Assembly (NCBI RefSeq): GCF_029852145.1
Contig: NC_079973.1
Span: 14,835,921 to 14,899,920 of the forward strand
Reading direction: 5' to 3'
Length of the DNA: 64,000 nucleotides
From: Microplitis mediator
Taxonomy: Eukaryota; Arthropoda; Insecta; Hymenoptera; Braconidae
The notes beneath the pieces are model-generated. The model was given only the letters and a program-made list of their open reading frames with translations. It had not been told where the DNA came from and made no database searches. The position numbers and the translations under genes were made by a program. This document shows, in pieces, positions 34,142-47,738 of the stretch. Numbering within the stretch: position 1 is the stretch's first letter; each line of letters opens with the position of its first letter.

Positions 34142-37100
34142 TTAAGCAATACTTGTGTGATTATTAGCTCCACTGATTGCACTAAAAAGAGCCGCGCTGT
34201 TGCGTTTAAAACTTCCAACTTGATCATCAGGCCACACAGATTCTCCAAGTAATGATGATAAATTTTGACAGAGTTTTTGATAATTTTCTCTAAGGGCTTC
34301 TTGGTATTCATGCTGATCATTAGTAATAAGTTTACTATTTATTTGTAATGCTGTGTAACAGATTTTAATGAAATCTCTAAACACATCTTTCAATTCGTCA
34401 ACTTTGTCATCAGGGTATTGTGGTGATAATGCAGGATCTAAAAATGCTGATGCATATGTTAACGGTCCAGCATTAACAGTAACACAAACACTGCCTTGGA
34501 GTCTTAACTGTAATTTTTTAACATCAGTTGGTGCTATTAACGCAACATCTTCTAATTCTTGTACACGTTGTCTCATTTCATCTAATGCCACTTCTATTGG
34601 TGTTAATTCAATTACTTTTTTTTCTATTATTGGAATACGTTTTTTAATATATGGAAATGAATATTGTGTTGTTATTATTGTCCTTCGTTTCCATTGATCT
34701 TCAGGATTACCACGTGGTTTACCTTCATGAGTAAATGGAGTTTCAAACATAAAACATGAAACATCATGATTTTGTTCAAATTCCGTTAATCGTGATTCTA
34801 ATTCCATTTTTTCAAAATACGGTGTCACATGCGTAACTTGAATATAAGCTATTTTTTGATCAAGATCATTTAATTTTATTGGCGCTGAATCCATTATCAT
34901 TTTAACATTTTCTACACCAAATTTTTCAGCGTACAATCGTTGTAATCGTTCAGATATTTCTGATAATGACGTTACTTTAGGTTCTTTGTAAATATATTCT
35001 TGACCATTTTCTTCTTCAAAATATGCCTGGAAAAAAACAAGAAAAATGAATAATTTCTTTCTTTCAAACAATAAAATTACGTGCAATTAAAAATGATCTT
35101 ACAGATCCAAAAAATGCAACGCGATAAAATCTTCCGAGTAATCTTTTTCCTGTTTTAGTGACTTCAACAATTTTATTACATGCTTGAGTCAAATGAGAAT
35201 AACAATTAGCTAATGCATTATAATTTCTCTTGTTTTCATAAATGGGAACAATTAAACGATACAATGGTCCAAGTAATTCAAAACGTTCAGCTTTTTCTAA
35301 CATTTCAGCGCAACTCTCCAATTGTTCCAACAGAGTTGATTCATTATAATGGATGTCTTGCACCCCTAAAATATCAAATTATTATTTAAAAATATTTTCT
35401 AGCAATAAAGTATTTACAATAATTATACATATAGCAATCCATGTGGCATTTAAAAAAAAAAACATCTATGAAGCTGCTAAGCATGCATTAAACTACAAAC
35501 AACATCACGACATACAAATCTCACCAGCATCGAGCTTAAGCCCTCGTTCATCTCTAGAAATATTAACAGATATTTTGTCAAATGCTTCAGCTCCCCATAA
35601 ATGAATTTTTTTTAATTTTAAATACTCGGCCATTAAAGCAGCGATATGTAATTGACAACAGGCAGCCTATAAAAAATTATAATTTTAGTAAGTAATTGAC
35701 ATAAGTAAAAAAAAAATAAATTTGGCTTTTTTTTCAATTTTTATGACACTAAGTGGTAATTAATTAAATTGAATAATTTACCTCAGAGTAATTTCCATCT
35801 CTAGCATGATTACGTGCCATAGTTTCAAGCCAAGTATGCCGTAATTCCGGTGTACTAGCATATGAATTGGCTAAACTGTGTTGTAAATCAACAAGCATTT
35901 CCGGATCATTGTTATGTTCTCGCATTTGTGCAGTAGCCATTAAAACAGTACGAATTCTTTTATTTAAATCTTTAACTTCAACTGGAAAACCAGTACCTTT
36001 CATCACTTTATCAGATGTCGCATAACTATTGATAAGCGAAAGTGATTCTTGAAATCGTGAATTATTTAATCCAATTACATTCCCAAGCATTTGTGATACT
36101 GATATTATTACCTAAATAGCATATTTATAAATAATTAATTAAATTTTCAGTAACAATAATAATTGAATAAACTGAAATTTACCTGTAAATGTACGCGAAT
36201 TAAACCTTTTCTATTAGTGAATTCAAAATTACTACGCATTAATAAATAAAGCAGTGCACACGATTCTTGTCTTATCGAACTTAATTTATTATTACAGCAG
36301 CGTAATAATTCATAGCAAAGACGTCCACAAAATACTGCATTACCTAATGAAAAATATAATAAATGATTTATTAAACAATCAAATTAATAAGTAGTAACAA
36401 TAATGGTTTATATTTTTAAAACTATGTATTTGCCTTTAAATAATGCAGTTGAATAATTATTTAAAAAGGCTCGTAGACTTGCAAAAACATGACGAAATAA
36501 TGTTTCAGATTGACCAAGTTGAAGAAATGATAAATAAATATTGAAAAGTTTTTGCATTACGGGATTATCTCCATCATTTACAAGAAGTATATCCTAAAAT
36601 TTTATTATAAATTTCTTAATTTGTTATGATCATCAATAGTATTTAATTAATTAATTATTATAAAAATTTCATAAAAAAAAGAAGTATATGGACAATTTTA
36701 AACTTACTTTAAAATGAATACAAAATAATCCAAGACAATCGAGAACAATTAATCCAACTTCAGTAGCCATATTTGCTTCTAATAATGCCTGATGATTAAG
36801 TGCATTATCTTCATCGACTAAATTTTCACGTGTCGAAGTATTATGTGGTTGTAATGTACCAGTACCAGATGCATCATTTGAAAAATCTGGTGGTGCCATT
36901 CGAGCTGGCAATGTCATGGCTTTAACAGTCTTAGGTTTTCCACTATTAGTAGCACTCGTGTTTGCTATAATTAATCTTTTACCAACATATTTAAAGTGAT
37001 ATAAACCCATTTCAATTACACTAAAAAAACTTATTATTTCGGTTTCAGAACATTGTTGCCACCATGCAATTACTTGATGATCACCCAAATATTTAACAAC

Positions 37101-40100
37101 AAACAAAAAGCATAATAATAAATCTTTCATTTCAGATGACTGAAGTTTATCACATCTTGATGATGTCTGAGTGACACTAACTGATCGAGAATGACCTTTT
37201 TTTTCAGATACACCATTTTCCGCAGGTTCTCGAGCTATTGTAGTTTCTTGTGAAACAAGTGAATGAGATGTACTCGATAATGTCGATGTACTTGATTCAA
37301 TACTAGTACAAGAAAATCCATTGGCTAAACCTTGTCCAGCAATAGCCGCAAAATAAGTAGAATCTCTAAGATGCATTGATGCTCTTATTGGAGATTGTGA
37401 ATCCAAATGTAGTGTAAATCTGTGGACAGATTTAGGTGTATCTGTAACTGTAACTCCATTAACTGGATCTTTATTTATTAAACAATTACTGCTGCTGCTT
37501 GACAATCGATTGGCGTGATTTTGTTTTAATTCAGTCTTTAGATCAGTCTCATAAACTGATTGTAATCTATGTAAATTTTCTAAAACAACTCCCAACCATG
37601 GAATATAAATAGCAGCAATACGACTCAATTGGCCTTTGTTTTGATATCTATCATCCAATTCGTGTTTTGCTAATAAATCCCGTAGAGTAGCTATAGCAAC
37701 TTTACGAATTTGTACAACTTCATTTAATGATGATTTAACTTCTTGTAATAATAAACCCACAAGAAAATGATACTTGCAGAAATCTTGAGACAAACAATAC
37801 TCCAACATTAAATCTGAAATAATTGAATAATAAATTAAATGATAAATTTAAAACTTTTTTTTATTTTTTCACATCAATATTATAATTATAATCAACTTAA
37901 TGTGTTGTGCGTGTGTTAATTGTAAATAAAAAAAAAAGTAAAACACGAACATGTGCTAGGTTTAGTGTATTATAAAAAATAAAACTCCCATTCACTAGTA
38001 TCTACGAGTAATATAAAAGTAATAATAATAATAATTTTTTTTGTTTTATTATAAAGGGAGTTTACAATATCAGAACGTACCATCACCTTCCGGCTCTGAT
38101 TCTGAGTCTTCATAACAAGCAATAAAATTCATTATAAACTGTTTTAATAATTTATTAGATAATATTTCTTTAATATAATTATTTTCAAAAATAAAAATAT
38201 TAAACTCACCCTTACTTGTAACACGCGTCTGCATCATGGGTAAATTAAATGACACATAATGCTCATGTGAACATATTATTTGTAGGAATGTAAATTTAAA
38301 ATCTTGCAAGGTCCGAGCATCCCCTGGTGAGAAATTGTCCATATAGTCATTAATTAATGAAAATACAAATCCACGATCCATAAATGTAAGACATTTCTGT
38401 AGTAATAGAAAAAATTAATCAATTAATTAATAACAAAATTATCAATATAATTATTTATGCAATTATTTGTTATAAATAAATTACTTTTAAAAATTGTGCA
38501 AGACTTTTGTTAAGTTCATGGGTTTCAACCGGCATATCTTTATATTTATTCATAAGATATGGTGTAAGAACTTGTAATAATTTTGTAATGCTATCATGAT
38601 AATCTTTTGTAAATCTTTCATTACGATGCATTTTAATTCGTCCACTAGTGAGCATATGTTGTGCCATACTTTTAACCATAATATCAATGAAAAAATTGGA
38701 ATGATGCATAAATTTATTGACAACCAAAAAATCAGTATTGTTTGGATGTAATAAAATAGGTAAATATTTAGCAAGTTGTTCATGTACTGTTGTTGTCGCG
38801 ATATTTTTTGAAGGTAATATAAATACAAATTTAACATAAGCATTAATGATATCTTTTCTTTGAGCTTTATAAATTAAATTAATAATATGTATTAACAATC
38901 TTATAATATAAAGACCAACTTCATCACTTAGATTGCACGTTAATAATGAAAATAATTGATTTAATATTGTTGGTAGGAATGTTATTGCAGTAACTAGTTG
39001 TATAGCATGAGCAGCTTTTAATATTTTACAAGTTTCAGAATCAGACGGTATACCAGACAATTTATTATCCAATATTCTTTCCGCATGTATAAATAAATTA
39101 TGTAAATGTGGATCTCGTGTAAACACCGTTGATGCTAATTGAAACGATACATTAAATATTGGTCGCTGTGCATCAATCCAAGTGATATCGGGGCCAGCAT
39201 TACCTTTACCAAGACCAAGAGGTTGAATTGATAAATAACCTGGTGGTAAATCTGTTGCAACTGGTAATGTTTGTATATTATTTTCCATATCAACTGTTAA
39301 TTTACCTTTATGCAATAACAACATCCATGAATAACCAACACAATTTTCAACACCATTTTCTTTTTTTCGCATATCACAGCTAATATGATAAAATGAAAAT
39401 AAAATATGATGTTTATTGTGTAATTTTGGAGGTAATCTCATTTTTATTTCTTCATACCATGATGGTACTGCACTGTGATGTAAAACAGTACAACTGGCAC
39501 GTGTTGTTAATATTTGTGAGCCAGGTTTACCATAAATACATCTCAATGGTTTAGCATTTTCATTATCATCATCACGTAGCTCAACAATACAAGCGATATT
39601 TCTTGCTCTTGTGAAAATTTTTTGCGTATCAAAATTTAAAATTTGAGGATAAATATACAAATGATTAATATATGTTGTGTAAGGATGTACATCTTTTTCA
39701 GATGTACTTTCAAATTCAGCTATTTCGTACGTTGGATTATTAACAGGCGGCAAAGGAAATGGTTTCAATGGCGCATAAGATGTGGTTAATGTATTTTCAG
39801 GAATTTCAGATAGTGGTTCAATTGTAAGTTTTATCCAACCAGGTATAACAGTTAATTTACTTAATTTATCAGGTTTCCTGTACTCTGTAAGCATCTTTAG
39901 TATCTCATCATCCCGCATTTTATTACTTTCTTGTCGGTAAATTGCTGGAAAGTCTGACGATGTATCAAGCTCATTACTGTAAAGTCTAAATAACGGCCTC
40001 GCTGACCAAGCAAATGGCATGCGATAATTGCCGAGTCTCTGACAGTAGGCTCGTACATTTTTATGTACTTTAAGACCTAACCGAGGATCCTTTGTAGCGC

Positions 40101-42007
40101 GAATATAAGGCTCAGATGTTTGACAAATACTTCCTTGTAGTATTTTTTCAATTCTTACTACGAGAAAAATATCAGGATGTGGATTACTAATACTGAATAT
40201 TGCTTGTTTCGGATATTTTATCCAATTATCTGGTATCTTTTTAAATTCACTTGGTAATTCAGCTTTATCATTATCTGTTAATTCACTTACAGGACTCAAT
40301 TCTTGAATTATGTCACGCACTATTTCATGATTAATATCAAAATTAAAATTTTCCGATAATTTTTTACCATTTCTTGCGTCGAATAAACTCAATGTTGTGT
40401 AATAAGGTTCAACTTGACATAGAGATTCATTTTCTTCAATAGGTGCTTGTAATCGAAACTTTAATGTTTCACATTTTATAAATATTCTTTGTCCAAATTG
40501 TTCTTTATAAGGATCAATATTTCCGTCAATTAAATTACCTTGGGTTTTACCAAGCGTTAAATGATGATATAAACTAAATAAACTTTTTCTATTTTCTCGT
40601 CTACTTAATAATATACTTGTATCTGTTTCACGTGAATATTTAATTAATTGTGGATTCATACTTTGGTCTAATCCTTTTAATGTACCATAAGTTTGTACTG
40701 GTACAGGTGATGGTGGTGGTGTATGACAAGTACGTTCTAATGAAGCAGCACGTTTTTCTTCTTGCTGTTTATAATGCTGTAAGACTGAACTCAATTTTAA
40801 TAACCATTCTTGCATTTCTGTTTCATTATCAGCAGCAAATGTAAAAAATTTATGAGTACCACTCATGCGTAATTCAAAACAAAACCTACCGCGTTTTGGA
40901 TTTCTCACAACATCGGTACAAAAATCCATAACAATCGTAAATTTAGCTTCACCTTTTTTTTCATCTTTGAATAATTCAAGAATATAAGTCCCATCAACTT
41001 CTTGTCTTAAATGACAAAAACGTCGTTTAAATGATTTAGATCCAATATTGACAAACATACGATCACTACTACCAATCTCCGGACCTTTCATTAAATATCC
41101 CTCTTTTGTAATACCATCACTTTTCATCATTTCCTCATCCACTTGATCTACATCCGTATCAATTTCATAAATTTCCTCCTTTAGCTCATTACCTTTTGAC
41201 AGCTTTGGTAAATCAAGATATGAGCCACTGTACGCGGCATATTTATAGTGAACTAAATTCCAATTTGATGCATAACTTTTTAAACATTCTTTCGTTAAAA
41301 GACTCTCACTGCCGTCTGACTGTTCTAAAATATTTTGTACAATTGGTTGTATTGTTCGGTATCTTCTCGGTAATACAACTTGCTATAAAATAAAAAAAAT
41401 AATTAATATATTATGTAGTTCGAAATAAATAAGTTACTTGGTTATTTAATCATTTGGATAAGGATATCCTGGGAGTTGCTTATCTTAATGTACATTTTCC
41501 TCAGGGTAAAGCGATAAGAATGTGAATAAAGATACGTACAGACACATCATCCGGTGGATACAGCAATAGCTCACGTTGTGGATCATTTTGCATTAATGTT
41601 TTATTTTTTAATATAAAACTTTCAAAATCTATTGGATCCACTAAATGCGGTTTATTCTGTAAATAAAAAAATAACAGTAGTAACAGTCATTATCATAACT
41701 TTTATTGTAGCAATGATGATTTAACTGGAATTTTCAGTTTTTAAAATAAATTTACGTCATGACAGTATTATGAACATGTATTGAAATATTAGTGTAAAAA
41801 AAAAAAAAACTTCGTTATATCATGGATAAATATAAAAATTGTTTTTATGAATAGCGGCAAAAATAGAAATGTTGTGTCTGTTTTGGAGAAACGTGTCAAG
41901 GTACCTACCTGGACTGTACTCTCACGAACAACTTGAGAAACTGTTTCTCTGAGTTGTGCAGCCATCCCGGGCTTACCTAAAGCCCGGGTGAATTTTCTCT
42001 CACTCAT
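34142..42007 (-). CDS. Zir: Zizimin-type DOCK protein (DOCK9/10/11 family), Rho-family GEF
   Basis: Twelve exons join in frame to 2124 residues: 42007-41909, 41656-41540, 41382-38485, 38396-38210, 38107-38081, 37813-36708, 36593-36434, 36343-36183, 36111-35782, 35666-35525, 35365-35103 and 35026-34142. DOCK-D proteins have about 2000-2100 residues, so it looks complete. The N-terminus MSERKFTRALGKPG fits the family's opening block. A PH domain follows (about residues 163-285, with SFKRRFCHL), then a DHR1/C2-like domain (about 640-800). The C-terminal DHR2 GEF domain (about 1590-2090) includes KRIRTVLMATAQM, EYIYKEPKVT and the LQGSVCVTVNAGPL nucleotide-sensor block. The family activates Cdc42/Rac-type GTPases at membranes, reshaping actin; this is family knowledge. 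Intron 7 appears to use a GC donor (AAAG|GCAAAT), and exon 5 is only 27 nt. Its start was chosen over the preceding in-frame GTG. Confidence 0.93.
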
Positions 42008-42300
42008 ATTTACTATTGACACCGTAATTTCATTTTTATTTTTTTAAGAGATATCACTTTTAAAATGTCTAACAAAACAAACTACAGCAGCCATTTAATT
42101 TTATGATTCCACTGCCATGTCGCCGCTGCTGTTGCATTAATCTAGATTATTTTTTACATGTCTACCAACTTTCTTAACTTTTTTTCACTATCCTCAATTA
42201 TGTTATGTCCTCAGTGGCCTCAGGTGCCTCCACCTGTTAATTAATTAGTGAACTTGAGATCCATAAATAGGCGCGCATTTAAATTTCATTTGAAATTATA
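42008..42300 (-). promoter_or_regulatory. Putative 5' UTR / promoter region of Zir
   Basis: The region just upstream of the Zir start is less AT-rich than its surroundings (GCCGCTGCTGTTGC-like text near 42120) and free of repeats. It should contain the 5' UTR and promoter, or an intron to a non-coding first exon. No TATA box or initiator is clear, so this is positional inference. Confidence 0.35.
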
Positions 42301-43019
42301 TATTAACATCTTACAACACTTATTGCGTCTTATCAATATTTAGTCAATAATTTACATAATAAATCGTCGTGGCACATACTTATTAAATTATATATTTTTA
42401 TTATAAGAAACTTTAAATAAATAGATAAATAAATCTTTATTTTGTATTCAGAGAAATATAAATACAGTTTGAGTGGTCTTGGAACGTTTCCTGTCACCCG
42501 ATACTTAAAACCTAAACAAAACACACGCATAAAAATCACGAATAGGCCCTTGTTCTATAGTTAACAGTAAATATGGTTATAAACAAATGCATACTCTATA
42601 AACAAATAAGAAAAAGATATATTTGATAAATAAATGTTACTTATAAATGAAAACCATATCACAAGAACTCAATTATTATTGTTAATATATATACGTATTA
42701 AATAAAGAGTGACTCGTATAATAAATAAATTAATAGAAATATAGAAATATAACATTAGAATAACTATAATGATGTTTCACGATAAATGATAATGTCAATC
42801 GTATCAATTAATTAAATATAGAATAATTATAAAAGAATACACCTCTGATAGTCTAGAATATTTAACTGAAAGATTGTATCCAAATACAGAAAAATAGAAT
42901 ATAAATAATATAAGTAATAAGTAAAGTCATAGAATGGGTAAAGTAAAGAACGTAAATATGTAAGTTTATGTCTCGAATTAGTATTAGTAAAAAGTATAAG
43001 TATATTTGGTAAAGAACAT

Positions 43020-43061
<42 letters not shown>

Positions 43062-43702
43062 ATTGTATGAGCCTGAGTGTGAACATGAGAGTAGTGGGGA
43101 GAAGTTGGAGAGTAGAGGTCAGAGATCTCTCTGCCGTCTGATGTAACTTCACTTCTCTCCGAGAACTATTGACGAGCACAACTGTTATTACTGATCAAAT
43201 CTTATCTACACTTTATAATAAAACTCAGTCTTCAGATAAAAGTTATTTTATCAATTACATCTATCCTTATCCATAATTTCATTATTTCATTAAATAATAA
43301 TCATAATCATCATCATCATCACAGTCAACAATAAATTTATCACTGTTTTCAAATTCAAAATTGGTCCCGCGTGACAACGAACTGCCCACTGTCCAGGAGG
43401 TGGCGTCTGCTCCGGATCCTAGTAACCTCCCAGGACATAACAATATATAATATAGAGATATTTTGGACATGAATTATTTTCGCATATATTTATACTTAAT
43501 AGAATAAGTTTACATAGAGATAATTTTACATAGAATTATTTTGCAACATAAATATATTTAGTATTGATATTTTCGCATAGAAATCTATTTAAGAGAGTTG
43601 TATGTTGGTAGAGTGATAATAGTAGAGATGTGCAAGGCACGCTTGTAACCGGGTACGGTATGAATACCCGCCGCTGATTGTATCTTGAGTAGCTTGCCAA
43701 TA
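42301..43702. other. Intergenic DNA without recognisable gene
   Basis: Contains an AT run at about 43021-43053, and a less AT-rich patch at about 43070-43180 followed by AATAAAACTCAGTC near 43218. That combination resembles the end of a retroelement, but no partner repeat or primer-binding site was found. No host exon was recognised. Confidence 0.4.
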
Positions 43703-44380
43703 TGGCAAGGTGCGCGACGAAAACGACATTTGTCGACCGCATTAAATCATCCTCAAAAAGCACAGAGAGAATACGGAAAGTTTTTATAACCAAATAATTA
43801 AAATTTTTAAAGATTGCGAAATATATGTGTGATACCACATTTGAAAGGTGGAAAAATATAGAGTAGATTGTACTGAAAAAAATAAGTATAAAAAATTTTA
43901 ATAAATACAAAATAAATATTATTTTGAACGACATAAGGTTAGCTTGTAATAATAATAATAACAACAATAATAGTCATAATAACAAATGAGTTAAAATAAT
44001 TATAATTATAATTTTTTCAAAGTTAAAATTATTAATTTGCATTAAGTAAAGAAATTTAAATGATTTAAATTATTCGTAATTTTAAATTTTAAAACTCAAC
44101 AATTAAAAATACTTTGGGTTAAAAATTTGTGATTTAAAAAATTCTCCGTAATAATTTTTAGCCAAAGATGAATATCATGGATGGAAATGTATAAAACTTG
44201 CAATTACTATTTCTGTCAGTATTTTTGCAATTAACAACACAACAACTACTTGTCCTTATTTTTTAACATTGCTTTCATTTAATTATTCACAAGACAAGTG
44301 CGATTTAACGCGTATTTCGTCCACTGCAGGCGCTACAATCGATTCGATTGTCCCCACCCTATACTCCACATCCTGCCAAT
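43703..44380 (-). repeat. Inverted second copy of the 13340-14017 repeat
   Basis: Reverse-complement copy of the 678-bp insert, differing by scattered substitutions. Here its GGCAGG end runs without a break into the LINE reverse-transcriptase remnant (44300-44648). This raises the possibility that the shared unit began as LINE-linked sequence. The open frame at 43536-43967 shares the same hydrophobic low-complexity translation and is not called. Confidence 0.7.
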
Positions 44381-44656
44381 TATTGCCACTGGCTTCACGC
44401 ATTTCTCTCTAACTATTTCTATCTGTTTGTCCCACTTTAAAGAGCTTTCAAAGTGCAGGCCCAAAAACTTAACTATAGTCTGCGATCTAACTCTCTGACC
44501 ATCAATCATCATACACCAGGAATTTTAGATGTGATGCGCCTATCCTTGCTAAAAATACAAAGTTGACATTTCTCTGGGGCTATCGATAACCCACTATCCT
44601 CTAAAAACTTCACCACCTCTACCATTGTATCTTCCAGAAACTTGATTCCTACCTTG
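44300..44656 (-). pseudogene. LINE reverse-transcriptase remnant, split by the MULE
   Basis: Read on the minus strand, the frame gives GIKFLEDTMVEVVKFLEDSG, LSIAPEKCQLCIF, VKFLGLHFESSLKWDKQIE and REKCVKPVAIIG with one internal stop. This is the block after the YxDD active site in non-LTR reverse transcriptases of jockey/I/R1-like type. The upstream part continues on the far side of the 17 kb transposon at 61780. This gives an independent proof of the insertion point. Confidence 0.8.
44649..44656. repeat. MULE target-site duplication, left copy
   Basis: CTACCTTG directly precedes the terminal GGGTCTGTATAATTTCGCC. The same eight bases follow the other end. Eight to eleven bp is the range known for Mutator-like elements. 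Confidence 0.9.
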
Positions 44657-46019
44657 GGGTCTGTATAATTTCGCCAAACATGAAGTTGGTCACTTCTTCG
44701 AAATAGGTGGCGTGGGAATAGGCGCTAGATATAAAGTAGCAAGATGGAATAGCTTAGCAGAAAAACCACTAAGATAATGTAGAAAAACAAAAACCTTACA
44801 GCTCTCTCTTTTAGATGGCATGCGAATGCCAATATTACAGCGAAAAAGAATATACGTAATGGAGAATAGAGTCTATCTCTATTCTCCATGTATATAAATT
44901 TTGAAAAGAAATAATAAATAAAGAAAAAATTTTTAAAGGACCGTTTATATTAAATATAACATGATTCTAATTATTTTCATATTGTTGTAGCTAACTAAAA
45001 AATATTAATAATTAACTCCTAGTCAACTGAGGTCAGAGATGGAATAAGTCTTCACACGGTTCATACGGTTTAAATATCTCAGTATAATCATTTGAACCCC
45101 GCAATTATTCGATGTTGAGAAATTTAAGCAGTATCTCAAATAAAACTTAAGTTAAAAACGATAATATGTTTAATTTTTACATACTCACCTACGACCTCGA
45201 GCTGACTAAGACTTCGCACAATCAGTACGGTTTCTGAAATACGAATAAGCATTTTATCCTTGCAATAATTTACGGGAAAGAATCTTATGCAGCTAATCAT
45301 GTGGTAGTAATTAATTATGGACGTCATTAGCGAATTAAAATAAACTTAATTTTTTTAACCGACTGAACTGCGATCTCCAGTCGACTAAAGCCCGGCACGG
45401 TTCGTACGTTTTTTAAAATATAAATAAGCATTTTATCCTTGCAATAATTTGCGGAAAAGAATCTCATGCAGCTACTCAAGTGGTATAAATAAGCGTTTGA
45501 GCCATGCAATTATATGCGGAAAAGAATCTTGAGCTGCATATTATCTTCTTATAATCAAGTTTAAATTATATTAGCACATTAAAATAATAATCTAAAATTT
45601 TCCCACTCAACTGGGATCTTCAGTTAACTGAGACCTGGCACGGTTTATACGGTCTAACAATATGAACATCCGTTTGAGCCTTGTTATGTTTGCGGGGGAC
45701 GATGTTTTGGTTTATATAATGTACTACTAGTTAATTTTTAATTTTATCAGTAAATTAAAACACAGTTCTTTAGTTTTCTCTACCGAACAGAAAAATCTTA
45801 TCGACTACGACCTCGCTTGGTTCATATAGTTCATTCATATAAATAACGGAATAAGCTGTGCAATTCTAGTAGACTTAGATCTCGTACGGTTTGTACGATT
45901 CATTCATGGAATTAATCGTTACAACCCCTGTACTTATTCACGGACGACAATGGCAATCTCCGTTTAATAAAGTACTGTATCTGCAGCAAGTATAAGAGTA
46001 CTTGTAACTGTCTCCTGCC
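44657..46019. repeat. MULE left terminal inverted arm (unique part)
   Basis: Matches 60420-61779 in inverse orientation with no difference noticed on reading. It contains spaced degenerate copies of CACGGTTYRTACGGT at about 45055, 45215, 45394, 45635, 45815 and 45872. The open frames at 45136-45509 are mirrored by identical frames in the other arm and are arm sequence, not genes. Confidence 0.9.
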
Positions 46020-47665
46020 TTGGCACGGTTGAGACGCTAAGGATGAAATCATTAAATTTAATTAACTAATTCCATATGATATATTCGGAAGGCCTCAATG
46101 TATTAGCAACTGGCTTGTGTCTTGGCACAGTTCAGACGCTAATAAGAATAAAATCATTAAATTTAATTATTATTTATCCATGATACATTCAGAAAGACTC
46201 AATGTACGAACAACTGGCTTGTGCCTTGGCACGGTTCAGACGCTAGTAAGACTAAAATCATTGAATTTAATTATTATTTGTCCATGATACATAGAGAAAG
46301 ACTCAATGTACGAACAACTGGCTTGTGCCTTGGCACGGTTCAGACGCTAGTAAGACTAAAATCATTGAATTTAATTATTTATTATACATGATACATTCAG
46401 AAAGACTCTATGTACTAGCAACTGGCTTGTGCCTTGGCACGGTTCAGACACTGGTAAGAATAAAATCATTGAATTTAATTATTATTTATCAATGATACAT
46501 TCAGAAAGACTCAATGTACGAACAACTGGCTTGTGCCTTGGCACGGTTCAGACGCTGGTAAGAATAAAATCATTTAATTTAATTATTATTTGTCCATGAT
46601 ACATAGAGAAAGACTCAATGTACGAACAACTGGCTTGTGCCTTGGCACGGTTCAGACGCTAGTAAGACTAAAATCATTGAATTTAATTATTATTTGTCCA
46701 TGATACATAGAGAAAGACTCAATGTACGAACAACTGGCTTGTGCCTTGGCACGGTTCAGACGCTAGTAAGACTAAAATCATTGAATTTAATTATTATTTA
46801 TCAATGATACATTCAGAAAGACTCAATGTACGAACAACTGGCTTGTGCCTTGGCACGGTTCAGACGCTGGTAAGAATAAAATCATTGAATTTAATTATTT
46901 ATTATACATGATACATTCAGAAAGACTCTATGTACTAGCAACTGGCTTGTGCCTTGGCACGGTTCAGACACTGGTAAGAATAAAATCATTGAATTTAATT
47001 ATTATTTATCAATGATACATTCAGAAAGACTCAATGTACGAACAACTGGCTTGTGCCTTGGCACGGTTCAGACGCTGGTAAGAATAAAATCATTTAATTT
47101 AATTATTATTTGTCCATGATACATAGAGAAAGACTCAATGTACGAACAACTGGCTTGTGCCTTGGCACGGTTCAGACGCTAGTAAGACTAAAATCATTGA
47201 ATTTAATTATTATTTATCAATGATACATTCAGAAAGACTCAATGTACGAACAACTGGCTTGTGCCTTGGCACGGTTCAGACGCTGGTAAGAATAAAATCA
47301 TTAAATTTAATTATTATTTGTCCATGATACATAGAGAAAGACTCAATGTACGAACAACTGGCTTGTGCCTTGGCACGGTTCAGACACTGGTAAGAATAAA
47401 ATCATTGAATTTAATTATTAATTATCCATGATACATTCAGAAAGACTCTATGAACTAGCAACTGGCTTGCGCCTTGGCACGGTTCAGACGCTAGTAAGAC
47501 TAAAATCATTGAATTTAATTATTATTTATCCATGATACATTCAGAAAGCCTTAATGTACTAGCAACTTTCTCGAGCCTTGGCACGGCTGAGACGCTAGCA
47601 AGCATAAAAATTATTCAGCAGTCTTTAGGATTTATAATTCCCCGGCACGGTTGACACATTTATTA
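46020..47665 (+). repeat. MULE left tandem array, ~104-bp units
   Basis: About 16 units, each carrying ACTGGCTTGTGCCTTGGCAC followed by GGTTCAGACGCT. Units fall into at least three variants around the TGATACAT core: CATAGAGAAAG, CATTCAGAAAGACTCAATG and CATTCAGAAAGACTCTATG. The variants recur in blocks, so the array grew by duplication of multi-unit blocks. The innermost and outermost units are the most diverged. Confidence 0.92.
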
Positions 47666-47738
47666 TTATGTCAATTTACTTTATAATAAAAGATAAATTT
47701 ATTTTCATCGCTGTCAGAATCGTTGATTGTATCAATTT

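Noticed and set aside
34368..35604. Plus-strand open frames over the 3' part of Zir
   Set aside because: Antisense shadows of the DHR2-coding exons.
43070..43440. Possible LTR end (AATAAA, then GTCCCGCGTGACAACGAAC like a primer-binding site)
   Set aside because: No second copy of the repeat, no TG...CA termini and no gag/pol-like frame nearby.
45136..45509. Two open frames of 60 and 63 codons, repeated identically at 60927-61300
   Set aside because: They lie in the MULE terminal inverted arms and are identical only because the arms are. No domain, no splice context, and the iterated CACGGTT words run through them.
46020..47665. Regular ~104-bp direct repeats resembling a CRISPR array
   Set aside because: The whole unit is conserved rather than a short repeat with unique spacers. 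The DNA is eukaryotic, and the units are part of a transposon arm.
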